A DNA stretch of 64,000 nt from Parietaria judaica (Eukaryota > Streptophyta > Magnoliopsida > Rosales > Urticaceae), in the NCBI GenBank assembly GCA_954871525.1, contig OX940868.1, forward strand, positions 20,393,056 through 20,457,055, in the 5' to 3' direction. The translations under genes were made by a program, and so were the position numbers. Below, in pieces: positions 46,431-58,300 of this stretch; position 1 is the stretch's first letter; every line of letters begins with the position of its first letter. The notes under the pieces are model-generated. The model was not told the origin of the DNA and did no database searches. It saw only the letters and a list, made by a program, of their open reading frames with translations.

Positions 46431-49052
46431 ATGCAGTGGTACTTCGTCGCCGCCTTGCTCACCGTTCTCACGAGCTCCCAGGTCCGCCAAAACCCTACCT
46501 CTCTCTTCTCATCGCTGGTTTGCGTGTCAGATCTCTGAATCCAATCTACTTTTGGTTTTCGATTCCGCACTTCGTGAATGTAATGTGAACTTATCTCGTT
46601 CAGTCTAAAAATGGAGGATTGAATTCTGGTATTACGGGAAGAGTTTGAGCTTTATAGCTTGAATCTTCATTTGCATTGCTTGGATTTGTTGAGCTGAAGA
46701 AATGTTACTACATCTTCAGCTGTGTGTTGAATTATAATATATATGTGCATACATAGTCAAGCTATGGTGAGATTGTTGGTGTCAAAATACTCTCAGTGCT
46801 CATATGGAACAATTTGTAGAAAAATTCTAAAAATCGAATTTCGTTTTCGAGGTGTTGAATATAAATGCGTGGAATTATGTATTCATAGCAACTGATCTTC
46901 TATAATGTTGAACAATTTTAGGGCATATTAACGACACTTTCGCAAACCAACGGCAAGTACTTGTACGACTATGCGACTATTCCGTTTCTTGCAGAAGTAT
47001 TCAAGGTACTTCACTTTGAATCCCCTTTATATCTCCTCAATCATGGTTGAGAAACGAGTGTAGTTCTATAAGGTTACTGATTTATTTTATTTGTTTTGCG
47101 GTTTTTTTTTTTGCTCGGTAAATTTACAGCTATTAGTTTCTAGTTTGCTTCTATGGAGAGAATGCAAAGCTTCGCCTTTGACACGGATGACCACGGATTG
47201 GAAAAGCGTGCGTTTATATCCGATTCCTTCGATTATATATCTGGTTCATAACAACGTTCAGTTTGCGACTTTGGTCTATGTCGACACATCCACGTATCAG
47301 ATCATGGGGAATCTGAAAATAGTCACTACTGGAATCTTGTTCAGGTATTGCCTTGTCAGTTTACTATGGATTCTATTTTTAAATTTGCGTTTCTATACTT
47401 ATCTCGTTGATGAACCGTGTACTTATGCTAAAAGGTTGTTCCTGAAAAGAAAGCTGAGCAATCTGCAGTGGATGGCAATCATTCTATTAGCAGTCGGAAC
47501 AACCACGAGCCAGGTAATTACCGAAACTGTCCCGTTTTTACCGCTATGGTTGATTTATTTTTTAGCTAATTTGATCGTCATCAAAAGTCAAACCTCTTCT
47601 GTCCATATATATTATAATTGTGTGTAGCGTTGAGTCTAGAAAACAAGTTATTTCAAATCACCACTCTCTTACTAAGAACTTTCTTCTGATTCTTGATTTG
47701 TTTATGACATCATAGGTTAAAGGTTGTGGAGAAGCTTCGTGCGATTCGTTATTCTCAGCGCCGATCCAAGGGTATATGCTGGGAATATTATCTGCTTGTC
47801 TTTCAGCTCTGGCCGGTGTTTACACCGAGTTTCTGATGAAGAAAAACAATGATAGCTTGTACTGGCAGAACGTGCAATTGTATACGTAGGTACTTCTTCA
47901 CATTGCCAATCACTATCGTTCACAATCTGTTTCAATTTTTATTTATAGGAGTCACATTTTTTTTTGAAGCATAGGAGTGACATTTTTGTGCTATTTATAT
48001 TACCATTTTCTATTATTTGTGTCTCTCGAGTTTTTAAAATACACCGAAGATTTCTGAAGACACATATTAGTTTTTGAATTATATTTTTTCCTATAATGTG
48101 ACCCTTTGATTCTGCTTTTCTTATTCGTTTCATTGCTTTATCATATGCATAATTATTTCCTAATCCTCTACTGGTGCAAATTCTCAGATTCGGTGCGATC
48201 TTCATTGCTTTATCATATGCATAATTATTTCCTAATCCTCTACTGGTGCAAATTCTCAGATTCGGTGCGATCTTCAACATGGCACGTCTTATCGTGGATG
48301 ATTTCAGGAGCGGATTTGAAAATGGGCCATGGTGGCAACGCCTTTTCAATGGCTACACTCTCACCACTTTCATGGTTGTCTTAAATCTCGGATCAACGGG
48401 GTTGTTGGTTTCTTGGTTAATGAAATACGCCGATAATATCGTTAAGGTAACGGACACACTTCTTGTATATATAATAATACCAAATTCTAGAGAAGAAACT
48501 ATATATCTATGTATTGAAATTGATTATCTTTATATAATTCACTTTCAGGTGTATTCGACTTCTATGGCAATGTTATTGACGATGGTTCTCTCCGTTTATC
48601 TTTTCACTTTCAAGCCCACATTGCAGGTAAGATGAAGCAAAAACGAGTAATTGACGGCAGTCCCCTTCAATTCTATTCATAAGTGCATTTTGTCCCCTGA
48701 TCTTTATTTTCATGCACTTTGCCTCCTGAACTTTTAATTTTAGTGCACCAAAATGAAAGTTTAAGATGGAAAATTGCACCATAAAGGAAAATTCAGTAAG
48801 TATTTATGCCGATTACTCGGAAAACGAAGTTTGATTTTTCCTGGTAGTATCTAGTATCTACTGAGCAGTAAGCATATACCAATGACCGCTTTCCTCGTTC
48901 CATTTCAGTTATTCTTAGGGATCGTGATCTGCATGATGTCGTTGCACATGTATTTCGCTCCACCGAGCACGCTCATAGATATTCCGGCAACTGTTAAAGC
49001 GGGTCCCGATAGTCTAAAGGAAGTTTCTGTGGAACGAAGAACGGATTCTTGA
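46431..49052 (+). CDS. CMP-sialic-acid-transporter-like nucleotide-sugar transporter
   Basis: Eight exons: 46431-46481, 46922-47005, 47130-47344, 47435-47513, 47716-47885, 48260-48446, 48549-48626 and 48909-49052. All have GT-AG sites and keep frame, giving 335 aa. It starts MQWYFVAALLTVLTSSQ. Family-typical stretches are YDYATIPFLAEVFK, NNVQFATLVYVDTSTYQ, QIMGNLKIVTTGILFR, GVYTEFLMKKNNDSLYWQN and LVSWLMKYADNIVKVYSTS, with about ten hydrophobic segments. Family role: antiport of nucleotide sugars for CMP/UMP-type nucleotides across Golgi membranes. The plant 'CMP-sialic acid transporter 1' branch (Arabidopsis At5g41760-type, from memory) is named by homology only and its natural substrate is uncertain. 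Exon 6 has a duplicated acceptor (see repeat at 48131). If the upstream acceptor at 48187 were used, the frame would reach TAA within about a dozen codons. Confidence 0.94.
48131..48274 (+). repeat. 72-bp tandem duplication spanning the exon 6 splice acceptor
   Basis: The 72 bp from 48131 and the 72 bp from 48203 look identical: CATTGCTTTATCATATGCAT ... ATTCTCAG, ATTCGGTGCGATCTT. Each copy includes the branch-point/acceptor region and the first 15 or so bases of exon 6. Only the second acceptor (exon start 48260) leads into the open frame. Confidence 0.93.
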
Positions 49053-50330
49053 TGCAATAAAATGGTGCTTTTTTCTGAAAAAGAAAAAAGAAGTCAACTA
49101 AAATGCAATGCCGGGAAAAAGATCTGATTCGGAAAATACGGGAACGGCTTAATCCGGTACTGGGAAGTGTTGCTTCGGGGAAGAAGTATGTGGGCTTTGT
49201 TGACTTCACTGTCGTTATGGTGATACCCTCTTTATTAATATGATTTCACGATATATATTATATATATATGTATATATATATATTGATCATGTATCTTGTG
49301 TATTATCACTTTCTAGCTTTGTAATAACATTATAGATATAATAGTATTAGTTAGGGCATAAAAAACTCTATAAATTTATTTGGGATTATAAAATACTCTT
49401 TAGATTTATAAATGAATAAACTCAGTCAAAATGGTCATCCAAAAAGTTAAAGTGATTGTGTTACAAATTTCAAATTTATAAAGCATAATAGTATGCTTCA
49501 AAAATAAAACGTAAAAGATCATACCTTTAAAATATATCAAAGCTCATTTGAGGAGTATCGATTTGCGGACAGAAACGAAACAAGATATAGGTATTGACAG
49601 TCAATACGTAAATGAGTTTGGGTCGAGTTTGAATGGATCTAGGTCCAAGTCAAACCATGTTTAACACAACTATCATGATTAAAGAACGGGTGAACATGAT
49701 TACACTGAGACCCAATTAAGGAGTACAAATTTTTATTTTATGCTTTATTTATATCATTAAGTGCTCTAATACTTATTATATATCAGTCGATGAATATAGA
49801 ATAATGCTATTAAGTTTTAAAAATCAATTAATTAACCATTTAAAAAAAAAGGTACTAGAATCAGTCAAAATGAATACACAAAAATTATTGTTATTAAATG
49901 GGTTGAATCCAAGTATAAAATTAGTAAAATAATTATTAGTACACGGAACGAACATGACGACATGAAACACGAATTGTTACCCTGGGATAACATACTTGCA
50001 GTTGTGTCTAAACAAAACTCCATTTGCTGCTTTCAAAAAATATAAAAAAACAACTACTCCATTTGCTGTTTTTATGTAGTTTTTAGTGTTAAATGTCGTT
50101 TATGAAAAATGGTTGTACAATATATATTAGATACACCTTCAATTTTTTAGTAACATTTTTCAGAATCTTCTTCGCTGGCAATTATTAAGTGGATAACAAT
50201 AATGCAATATCCACTTCAAGTCTTCAACAATAATTTCATCAATCAAATTCTGGTTAACAAAAGCTTCATGAGTGATCATGAAATCTTATAGCTTCGTAGC
50301 ACTGAATATATATATATATACACATACATA
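49053..50330. other. Transporter 3' region and AT-rich intergenic DNA
   Basis: The transcript end probably lies within about 250 bp of the stop. (TA)n runs lie near 49250-49282 and 50308-50320. No gene. Confidence 0.4.
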
Positions 50331-50334
50331 CAGT

Positions 50335-50400
50335 GGCGACGCCACTCACACTCAAGTGGGGGCAGTGGACCCTACTTGACTGGCCCAAACATGTGTAACA
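50335..50400 (+). mobile_element. hAT-type 5' end remnant
   Basis: CAGTGGCGACGCCAC resembles the CAGTGGCGGAGCCA-type terminal repeat of plant hAT elements. It lies upstream of, and in the right orientation for, the transposase tail at 50668. A similar but weaker start (GGCCGATCCAGGATT) lies near 51537. No right terminal repeat was found. Confidence 0.45.
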
Positions 50401-50667
50401 GGTGTATATTTGCCCCTTGTGAATCTTTAATATATTATTATTATAATTAAATATAGTAAGTACGTGTTCTGTGCCTTTGAATCTTTCTTCCTCGAGTCAA
50501 GACTCACTTAACTTTTCTCCTATTTTCTCGGCGTCAGTTCGATATTAAAATCGAGAAAAAACATTACATTACAATCGCCCAAGCGAGTATTTGAAGTTCT
50601 CTGAGTTAATATTTATATGCTAATTTATATAGATTTTGTTTAAAAATTATATGATATAACGAGCTAT

Positions 50668-51027
50668 GTGCTGATAGATAGTCTGATGTTATTGTTTGAG
50701 CATGTTCGCTTAGATGATCATTTTTGTGGAATAGAAAAAATTGGCGATCTTACGTGGATAATGGCTGAAACGGGAAAAGAGAAAGTATTTTTGTTAGTTT
50801 ATTGGCTCCTGACATTGGCTTTCACTTTACCTATTACTACGGCTTCGGTTGAGAGATCGTTTTTTTCTATGAAGTTTGTGAAGATTGACCTACGCAACAA
50901 AATGGGAGACGGCTGGCTTAACGATCTTTTATTTATATACGTTGAGAAAGATGTTTATAATGAAATCGATGACGAGCCCATCATGATTCATTTTCAGAAC
51001 ATGAAAACTCGTAGAGGACAATTGTAA
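50668..51027 (+). pseudogene. hAT transposase C-terminal dimerisation domain fragment
   Basis: About 119 codons open to a TAA at 51025-51027. The segment LLTLAFTLPITTASVERSFF matches the conserved hAT C-terminal dimerisation domain (TTASVERSFS-type signature), followed by LRNKMGDGWLNDLLFIYVEK, the usual end of these transposases. Everything N-terminal (zinc finger, catalytic core) is missing, and the apparent start is not an authentic ATG start. Confidence 0.85.
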
Positions 51028-52770
51028 TGTAATATTTTTCTCGATTTTAATATCATATCTTATTTTCAAATTTAGTATGTCAATTTTTCTCGATTTTATA
51101 TATATGTTATATAAATTTGTAAAAATGGCACACAAAAAAAAAAGAAGCAAAATAGTGTTCATCTGGAGACAGAAATAGTGCATGGAATGACTTATCCCTG
51201 AAATATGAATTTCAGATTGGTTCAAGACAAAGTTAGACAGAAATAATTGATAACTTTAAAAAATAAAAAATTAATATTGGAAAAGAAAAAAGATTTCGGT
51301 CTAGATTCAATGCATGTACATGTACATGATATATCGTCGTGAATATTTCAAATGATCTTGATGTGAATGTTCTCCAACTTAGTCACTGTTCTATCTTATT
51401 TGGTAAACATATTGTATTATTTTCTTCTTTATATTTTTATTTCCAGTTTTTTATTATATAGAATCTTTCCATAATTGCAATTTTATTGTAATTTAATCAA
51501 ATATGCTGGTTTTTCAGAACCTCTCTCGTGCATAGGCCGATCCAGGATTCTGTAGCGCAAGGGGTGGAAATTTCTTCTGTCATTAAATTTTCAACTTTCG
51601 TACAACCAAGTTTCTAATATATATATATATATATAAATATATATATATAAACAATGATCGCAGCCAGCTATGGCGAGTAAATAACTTTTCTCTCATGTTT
51701 TCGAATGCAGTTTTCAGGTTACCCGAGTTTCAAAAAGTTTCTCAAGGTTCACATTTTCTAGAACTCGGAATCTGAGTTTTCAGAAAGAAAAAAAAAAGTA
51801 CCCAGACCGATTTCACCCCTAATAAACCGAATATTAATATTCAACTCGTTTCAGACCCTCCTTGTTTTTTGGGGCCATCCTTACAGCAGAATGTTTGTAC
51901 CATATCGGAACAATATATTGCTGTTTATTTGTTGTCGCAATAATTTATTAATTTGTCTACTTTACATCCAAAAGCATAACATATATGTGTTGACTTTCTT
52001 GCTGTCACGTATTAATATTATGACCATATTTTCTTAAATAGGCAGAACAAATAGCAATGAATATATGCATATACAACTAATTCCACCTATGGCTATGGCT
52101 ATGGCAATTTGCACACATGGATTTTGCTTTATTATTGGTTCTAATGATTCCCTCACTTAATTCAATCGTTACACCATATATTCAATTATTTAATTCCTTG
52201 CTCATATTTGGCTGTAATGTAAAGAGAAGTGTGAAAAAATAATATAGCGACATTAAATAGAAGCTCCAAGTTATGCTATAATTGAATGCACGTCCAAATC
52301 CAATTTTCAATGCATATTATAACCTAAAGGTCTTCTCAAGAATTTTCTTAAAGATCGAAAACATCACGACTTTAATTACGACATCACACATCCTCTTAAT
52401 AGTATTTTGAGTAGCTTTTTGATCGTTTTGAGATTACGACCGTGACAAAACGTTCTGTCAAACGAGTATAAACAACTGTATATCCACAAGGAGATAAAAA
52501 AAAAAAAGAGTTTCGAGCAAGAGAAAAGTTCGTTTTCAATTGTTACCATTGTCATGACCGTTGTCTGTTGTCACGTCTACTTTAGATACAAAAACGGAAC
52601 ATAAAAATGGACCGTTCGTTTTTTTTTTTTGTTATTTTGATATAACAACTATTTTGTTGTTGCAAGTAGGTGCAACAAAGAGAGCATAAGAATTAATATT
52701 TAACATAGTAAAAAGAATTAGTACACAATCTTGAAATACTAATTAGTCATTAGCATAAATAACAATATCG
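51028..52770. other. Intergenic, AT-rich
   Basis: No gene supported. (TA)n tract at about 51618-51650. A possible second hAT end lies at 51537. The rest has no visible structure up to the copia insertion. Confidence 0.4.
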
Positions 52771-52775
52771 AGTAA

Positions 52776-53387
52776 TGTTGGTTATGCCCGAACCCGATAT
52801 TGTATCTCTCGGGTTATCGGGTATAGACCCGATAACCATAACCGACATTATGGGCCCACACGGGCCCAAGTATTAATTATGATTCATAATTAATTAATAA
52901 GAGATTAATTAATTCATGATTGGGCTTTTAGAAAGCCCACTAGGTCATAACCATAGGGTATTATAAATACCCTAATATGACTCATAATTAAAGATAACAT
53001 ACAAACCCTAGCCTCCTAGAATTCGAGTTCCCTCCCTAGTGAGTCGAATTTCGTGGCTTCCTCCCCGGTTCAATCAACGGTTGATCATCTAAACACCAAC
53101 AAGGATCTAACCTATCCTTCGAGGTGTTTTCCGGTCATCTAAGACGTTTCCGAGTGACGTGGTGGACGAAATAGAGGCGCAACACTTGAGGCGTTAAATC
53201 CTAAATTCGGCAAGCTCCAGAATCAAAGGAATCGGCAGTTATTCGGTATAGTTGGCAAAAGTACCGAAGTTTGGTAACGATCTCTAAACGATATCTTAAT
53301 TCTCGTAATTATTCTAGATCTTTATTGTTCGATGATATCCCGTGATTTCCGCCTCGGGATTGAGAAAAGTCATCGAAAAACCCAACA
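52776..53387 (+). repeat. Left LTR of the younger copia element
   Basis: 612 bp. Contains the hairpin GTTATCGGGTATAGACCCGA (52813 onward, closing AACC) and a TATA box TATAAATA (52962-52969) itself lying in the inverted repeat AGGGTATTATAAATACCCT. Confidence 0.95.
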
Positions 53388-53402
53388 GTGGTATCAGAGC
53401 CG
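53388..53402 (+). other. Primer-binding site (tRNA-Met type)
   Basis: TGGTATCAGAGCC immediately after the left LTR matches the 3' end of initiator tRNA-Met. Confidence 0.9.
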
Positions 53403-53617
53403 GTCTGAGTAATTTTCGAAAATTAGATATGTTGACCGAAATAATTTTAGAAAATTTTTGGTGTGATTAGATTTTCAGTGGGAGCGTTAGAAAATTAATT
53501 ATGATTAATTTTGTGTGTTGTTCGAAATCCGATTTAGAATCGGGATTGGATTTTTATTTAATTTTAATGTGTATTATTAAATAAGAAAAGGGAAAAACAA
53601 ACGACGGCACCATCACC

Positions 53618-54103
53618 GGAACCGGCGGCGATTTCATCGTCGCCGCCAAGGTTCCGGGTGGCGCCGGCTTTTGTGGCTCCCATTCGATGGGAGCCAATGG
53701 GCGACGGCTAGGGTTTCAAAAACCCTAGCCGAAACAAATTTTTTTTTTAATCGCGTGGGCCTGATTGGATCAGGCCCACGGGCTGGGTTTAACCCAGCCC
53801 ACTCTCAATTCGGGTGGGCCTGATTGGATCAGGCCCACGGGCTGGGTTCTGACCCAGCCCAAAACTGCCCAGCCCGGATCGTGATGATCCGGGCACACCC
53901 AACCCGGGTCTGACCCGGGTAAACGACCCGGGTTGGACCCGGGGCTCCGGCCCGGGTCTATCCTGACCCGGGCCCACACCGAACAGACCCGGATCCGGGT
54001 CCTTCTTGACCCAGATCCGGGTCAAAAGTTAAATATTTCCGGGCAGGGGCCTTCGGCCCTGCCCGGTCTCCCCCTTCGTGACCGGGGTTGCCCGAGGGCA
54101 ACC
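53618..54103 (+). other. Hairpin-dense leader of the younger copia element
   Basis: About 14 consecutive perfect or near-perfect inverted repeats with short loops fill 490 bp. They lie at 53618-53655, 53675-53695, 53706-53730, 53755-53779, 53780-53800, 53814-53838, 53839-53860, 53872-53894, 53902-53920, 53949-53973, 53986-54001, 54008-54023, 54039-54066 and 54086-54103. Two hairpin pairs (53755-53800 and 53814-53860) are a tandem duplication. The block is very GC-rich and sits abruptly in AT-rich leader. It lies in the predicted genomic RNA between primer site and gag, the zone where packaging or translation signals are normally found. Confidence 0.8.
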
Positions 54104-54109
54104 TGTACA

Positions 54110-55360
54110 AGCTCAGGTTTATCCCGAGCTCGTATCCCGGTATTTGATATTTAATTATATTTATGTTTAATTATTTTAAAATACGATTTAAAGTGTTTAT
54201 TTTATTTTATTTATAATTATTATAAATATCTTTAAATATGAGTATTGAAAATCTAATATATGATATTAATTATTAATAAATATGATTTATTCAATATTAT
54301 TATCAATCTTATGAAGTTTGTTTCCATTTAATATTATGTTATTCATTTATTGATTCACAAATTGTTTGTTTATAAATTTTATTTATAATCAATAATTCTT
54401 AATTAGATTAAGATAATGAATAATCTTTTATTTATTATAGTAATAGAAAAGAACTAAACTTTAATGGAAATAAAAGATATATATATTATGATTAAAGATA
54501 GTTTATCTATAAGATAGTTATTTATCTTTTATTTTGTATTATGACAAAGCTTGATTAAAGATATCTTATCTATAAAGATAGTTATTTATCTTTTATTCAT
54601 TTATAAAAAAGATAAATCATGAATGAAGATATTTTATCTTTAAGTGATTTATTTATCTTTTATTTAAAGATAAAAAGGGTTTGTCTTTAAAATTTTCATA
54701 ATATATATATTTATATATATGTATACTTTCAGAAGTATATTTAATTCAAAATAGAATATGTTTTACAAAATAGGATTATGTATTACATATTCATTGTCTT
54801 AATTCTTAGAACATTTTAATTAGTTAACTATGTTTAGTTTAAGACAAAAAAAGTTAGGATCACCTAAAACCCCTAAATTAATATTAGGTATAATGTCTTC
54901 CACCGGCTGGGTCCTCAATCTAATTGAGAAAAGTTTTGAGTGTGTCTCTAACCTAAGGGAGTACTCTTATACCTTCTTTTAGACGCGTAGGGCGACCTAT
55001 ACTGTCCGCCGATTCACCCCGTGGGTCTACCTAAACGAGTACTCTAATTAGATTAGATATCGTAGACAATTCTTTTGAAATCGGTTAGAATGATAAATGA
55101 AAAAAAATTGTTTTTCTTTTCTAAACGTCAGAGATAATATAGGATATTAGAGCAATTGTTGACTTTCTCTGAGTGACTAATTAATGGAATTGATGAGGGT
55201 TACTTTTCCATTAACAAATCACGAAATATTATATGAAGTCCTTATAATATATACTTTTTGTAACATCTTTGTTATAATAAATAATTTATAATTTACATGT
55301 CAATACTAGAATTAATATTGTGCTTATTCAGTTTTTATTTAAAATTGTAGAAACTGAACA
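54110..55360 (+). other. AT-rich remainder of the copia leader
   Basis: Noncoding. It holds imperfect repeats of an ATAAAGATAGTTATTTATCTTTTATT motif (about 54480-54670, three to four copies). A short non-AT-rich section at 54890-55060 resembles the noncoding flanks near 59800-60500. No ORF. Confidence 0.5.
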
Positions 55361-58300
55361 ATGTCTAGCAGCTCACTAAGATCCATCCTTGAGAAGGAAA
55401 ACATCTTAAACGGAAGAAATTTTCCGGAATGGCAAAGACGCCTCAAAATTGTGCTCAGGCACGAAAAGAAGGAGGTTATCATTATGAATGCACCTCCAGC
55501 TGAACCTCCTGCTACTACATCCCGAGCAGACAAAGATGCTTATAAGAAGCATTCTGATGAAGCCGCTGAAGTAGCTTGTCTCATGTTGGCGACCATGACA
55601 CCAAATCTCATGGAGCAACATGAAAACATGTCTGCCTGGGAAATGATTCAACATCTTAAGAAGATGTATGAAAATGAAGCACGTCATACAAGATTCAGGA
55701 TAATGAGAAATTTGCTGAGAGCAAAATTAACTGAAGGAACCAATGTGCATGATCATGTTCTGAAGATGATCAGCTGGTCAGAAAGTCTGACCAGACAAGA
55801 GATAAAGATCCCGGAGGAAGTGTACATTGACATTGTGCTCAACTCTCTCCCCGATTCTTATAATCAGTTTATACTGAATTATAACATGTCCTCTGAAACA
55901 AAGAATCTTCATCAGCTTCACAACATGTTGCAAACAGCTGAGGGTAATGTACCCAAAGGACAGAATAGAACTATTAATGCTGTGAATAGCAAGTTCAAGG
56001 GAAAGAAGCAGTATGTTCAGAAGAATAAAGGCAAGGCTCCATATAACTTGAGGGTTAAGGCTCGTGCCATGAAACCCAAAGTTGGAGCCACTCTCGATCA
56101 TAAGTGTTTTCACTGCGATAAGAAGAGACACTGGAAAAGGAATTGTCCTTTGTACCTTGCAGAGATCAAGAAGGTGAAGAAGAGTTCAAACTCCACCACA
56201 GGTATAAATGTTATAGAAGTCAATCTTACTACCTCTAAAGATTGGGTATTAGATACAGCATGTGGTACTCATATTTGTACTGACATGCAGACTCTGAAGA
56301 GAAGTAAGATGCTGAAGAAGGATGAGACCAACATGCGCGTGGCAAATGGAGCACTAGTTGTTGCAAAAGCTGTGGGCCATGTAGATCTCAACACCTCAGC
56401 AGGAATGATTTTAGAATTAAATGATTGTCATATCGTACCTTCCATTACCAAGAACATAATTTCTATTCCAGAATTGGATGTTTTAGGTTTTGATTTTTAA
56501 ATTGGGAACAAGCGTTGTGCGGTTTTTAAGGATGGTTTTTGTTATGGTATTGCTTATTTATCAAACGGTCTTTATTCATTAAATACCTCTGAAAATCATG
56601 TTTATAACATCTCCAATAAAAGAGTGAAACCCAACCTTGTCAATACGGCCTATCTCTGGCACTGTCGACTTGGCCATATAGGCGAGAAGCGCATTACTCA
56701 GCTTCACAAACAAGGAAGACTGGATGATTTTGATTATGAATCTTATCACACATGTGAATCTTGCCTGGTCGGGAAAATGACAAAACCTTCCTTTAAAGGA
56801 ACTTATGAGAGAAAGAAAGGACTATTGGACCTCATACATTCAGATGTATGTGGACCAATACCCATTCAGGCTAAATGAGGTTTCAGGTATTTCATCACCT
56901 TCACTGATGACTTCAGTCGATACGATTATGTATACTTAATGAAACACAAATCAGAATCGCTTGAAAAGTTCAAGCAGTTCAAGAATGAAGCTGAAAATCA
57001 ATTAGCAAGCAAAGTTAAAGCCATAGGATCTGATCGAGGTGGCGAATACTTGAGCAATGATTTCAAAGCTTACCTCCGTGACATGGGAATCATTTCATCA
57101 CTGACCCCTCCAGGTACACCCCAACTAAATGGTGTATCTGAGAGGAGAAATCGAACCTTGTTGGACATGGTTCGATCAATGATGAATAAAACTGACTTAC
57201 CTGAGTCCCTATGGGGACACGCACTTATGACAGCAGCTACCACACTGAACTGTGTGCCATCTAAGACGGTTCCTTCGACCCCATATGAGATGTGGAAAGG
57301 AAGAATACCGGATTTGCATTTCATGAGAATCTGGGGATGTGAGGCATATGTCAAGACTCTAATGTCTGACAAGCTCAGCCCCAAATCGGTTAAATGTAAC
57401 TTTGTGGGATACCCAACAGAAACTCCTGGGTATTACTTCTATCAAAAACACACAGGCAAAATAATAGTTGCCAAAACCGGTGTTTTCTTAGAAGAAGAAT
57501 TTCTCTCTAGAAAGTCTAGTGGGAGAAACATTGTTCTTAATGAAGAGCATGAACCACAAGATACTCAAGAACAAGAAATGGACACAGAAGGTACTCACAC
57601 ATCGGGTTATGAACATCGTGATCAGATCATGGTTGATAACCAAATAGAAAATGTTGTTCTAAACAAACAAGTTGAAAATGAGATTGTCAACGAAGAACCT
57701 CAAGATAATATAGTTCTATACGATGTACCCATACAAGATGGGATTAGTGAGCAACCATATTACACACTGACATCACGAAGAACAATCAGAGAGAGTCAAC
57801 CTCCTCTCAAATTGAACCTTCTTGTTTCAATAGAAGATGAAACTGTTCATGAAGACGATGGTGAAGAACCTGAATCTTATAACGAAGCAATGTCGGGAGA
57901 TGACTCAGACAAATGGCTGGAAGCCATGAACTCTGAAATGGACTCCATGTATAGCAACGAAGTATGGGACCTCGTTGATGCTCCCAAAGGGTCCAAACCC
58001 ATTGGTTGCAAATGGATCTTCAAAAGGAAGATCGACATGGATGGCAAAATACAAACTTACAAAGGAAGATTAGTCGCTAAAGGTTATCGACAAATTCATG
58101 GTATTGACTATGATGAAACTTTCTCTCCTGTTGCCATGTTCAAGTCCATAAGAATCTTGCTAGCCATTGCAGCATTTCATGATTATGAAATCTGGCAAAT
58201 GGATGTGAAGACCGCGTTCTTGAATGGTGTTCTCGAAGAGGATGTGTACATGACACAGCCTGAAGGCTTCATAGACCGCAAACATCCAAATAAGGTTTGC

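Noticed and set aside
46322..46588. 88-codon ORF overlapping the first transporter exon in another frame
   Set aside because: It runs into intron 1 and has no domain. The MQWYFVAALL start in the other frame matches the transporter family.
53770..54154. Pro/Gly/Arg-rich ORFs on both strands of the copia leader
   Set aside because: They follow from the repeated ACCCGGGT-type hairpins, not from coding selection.
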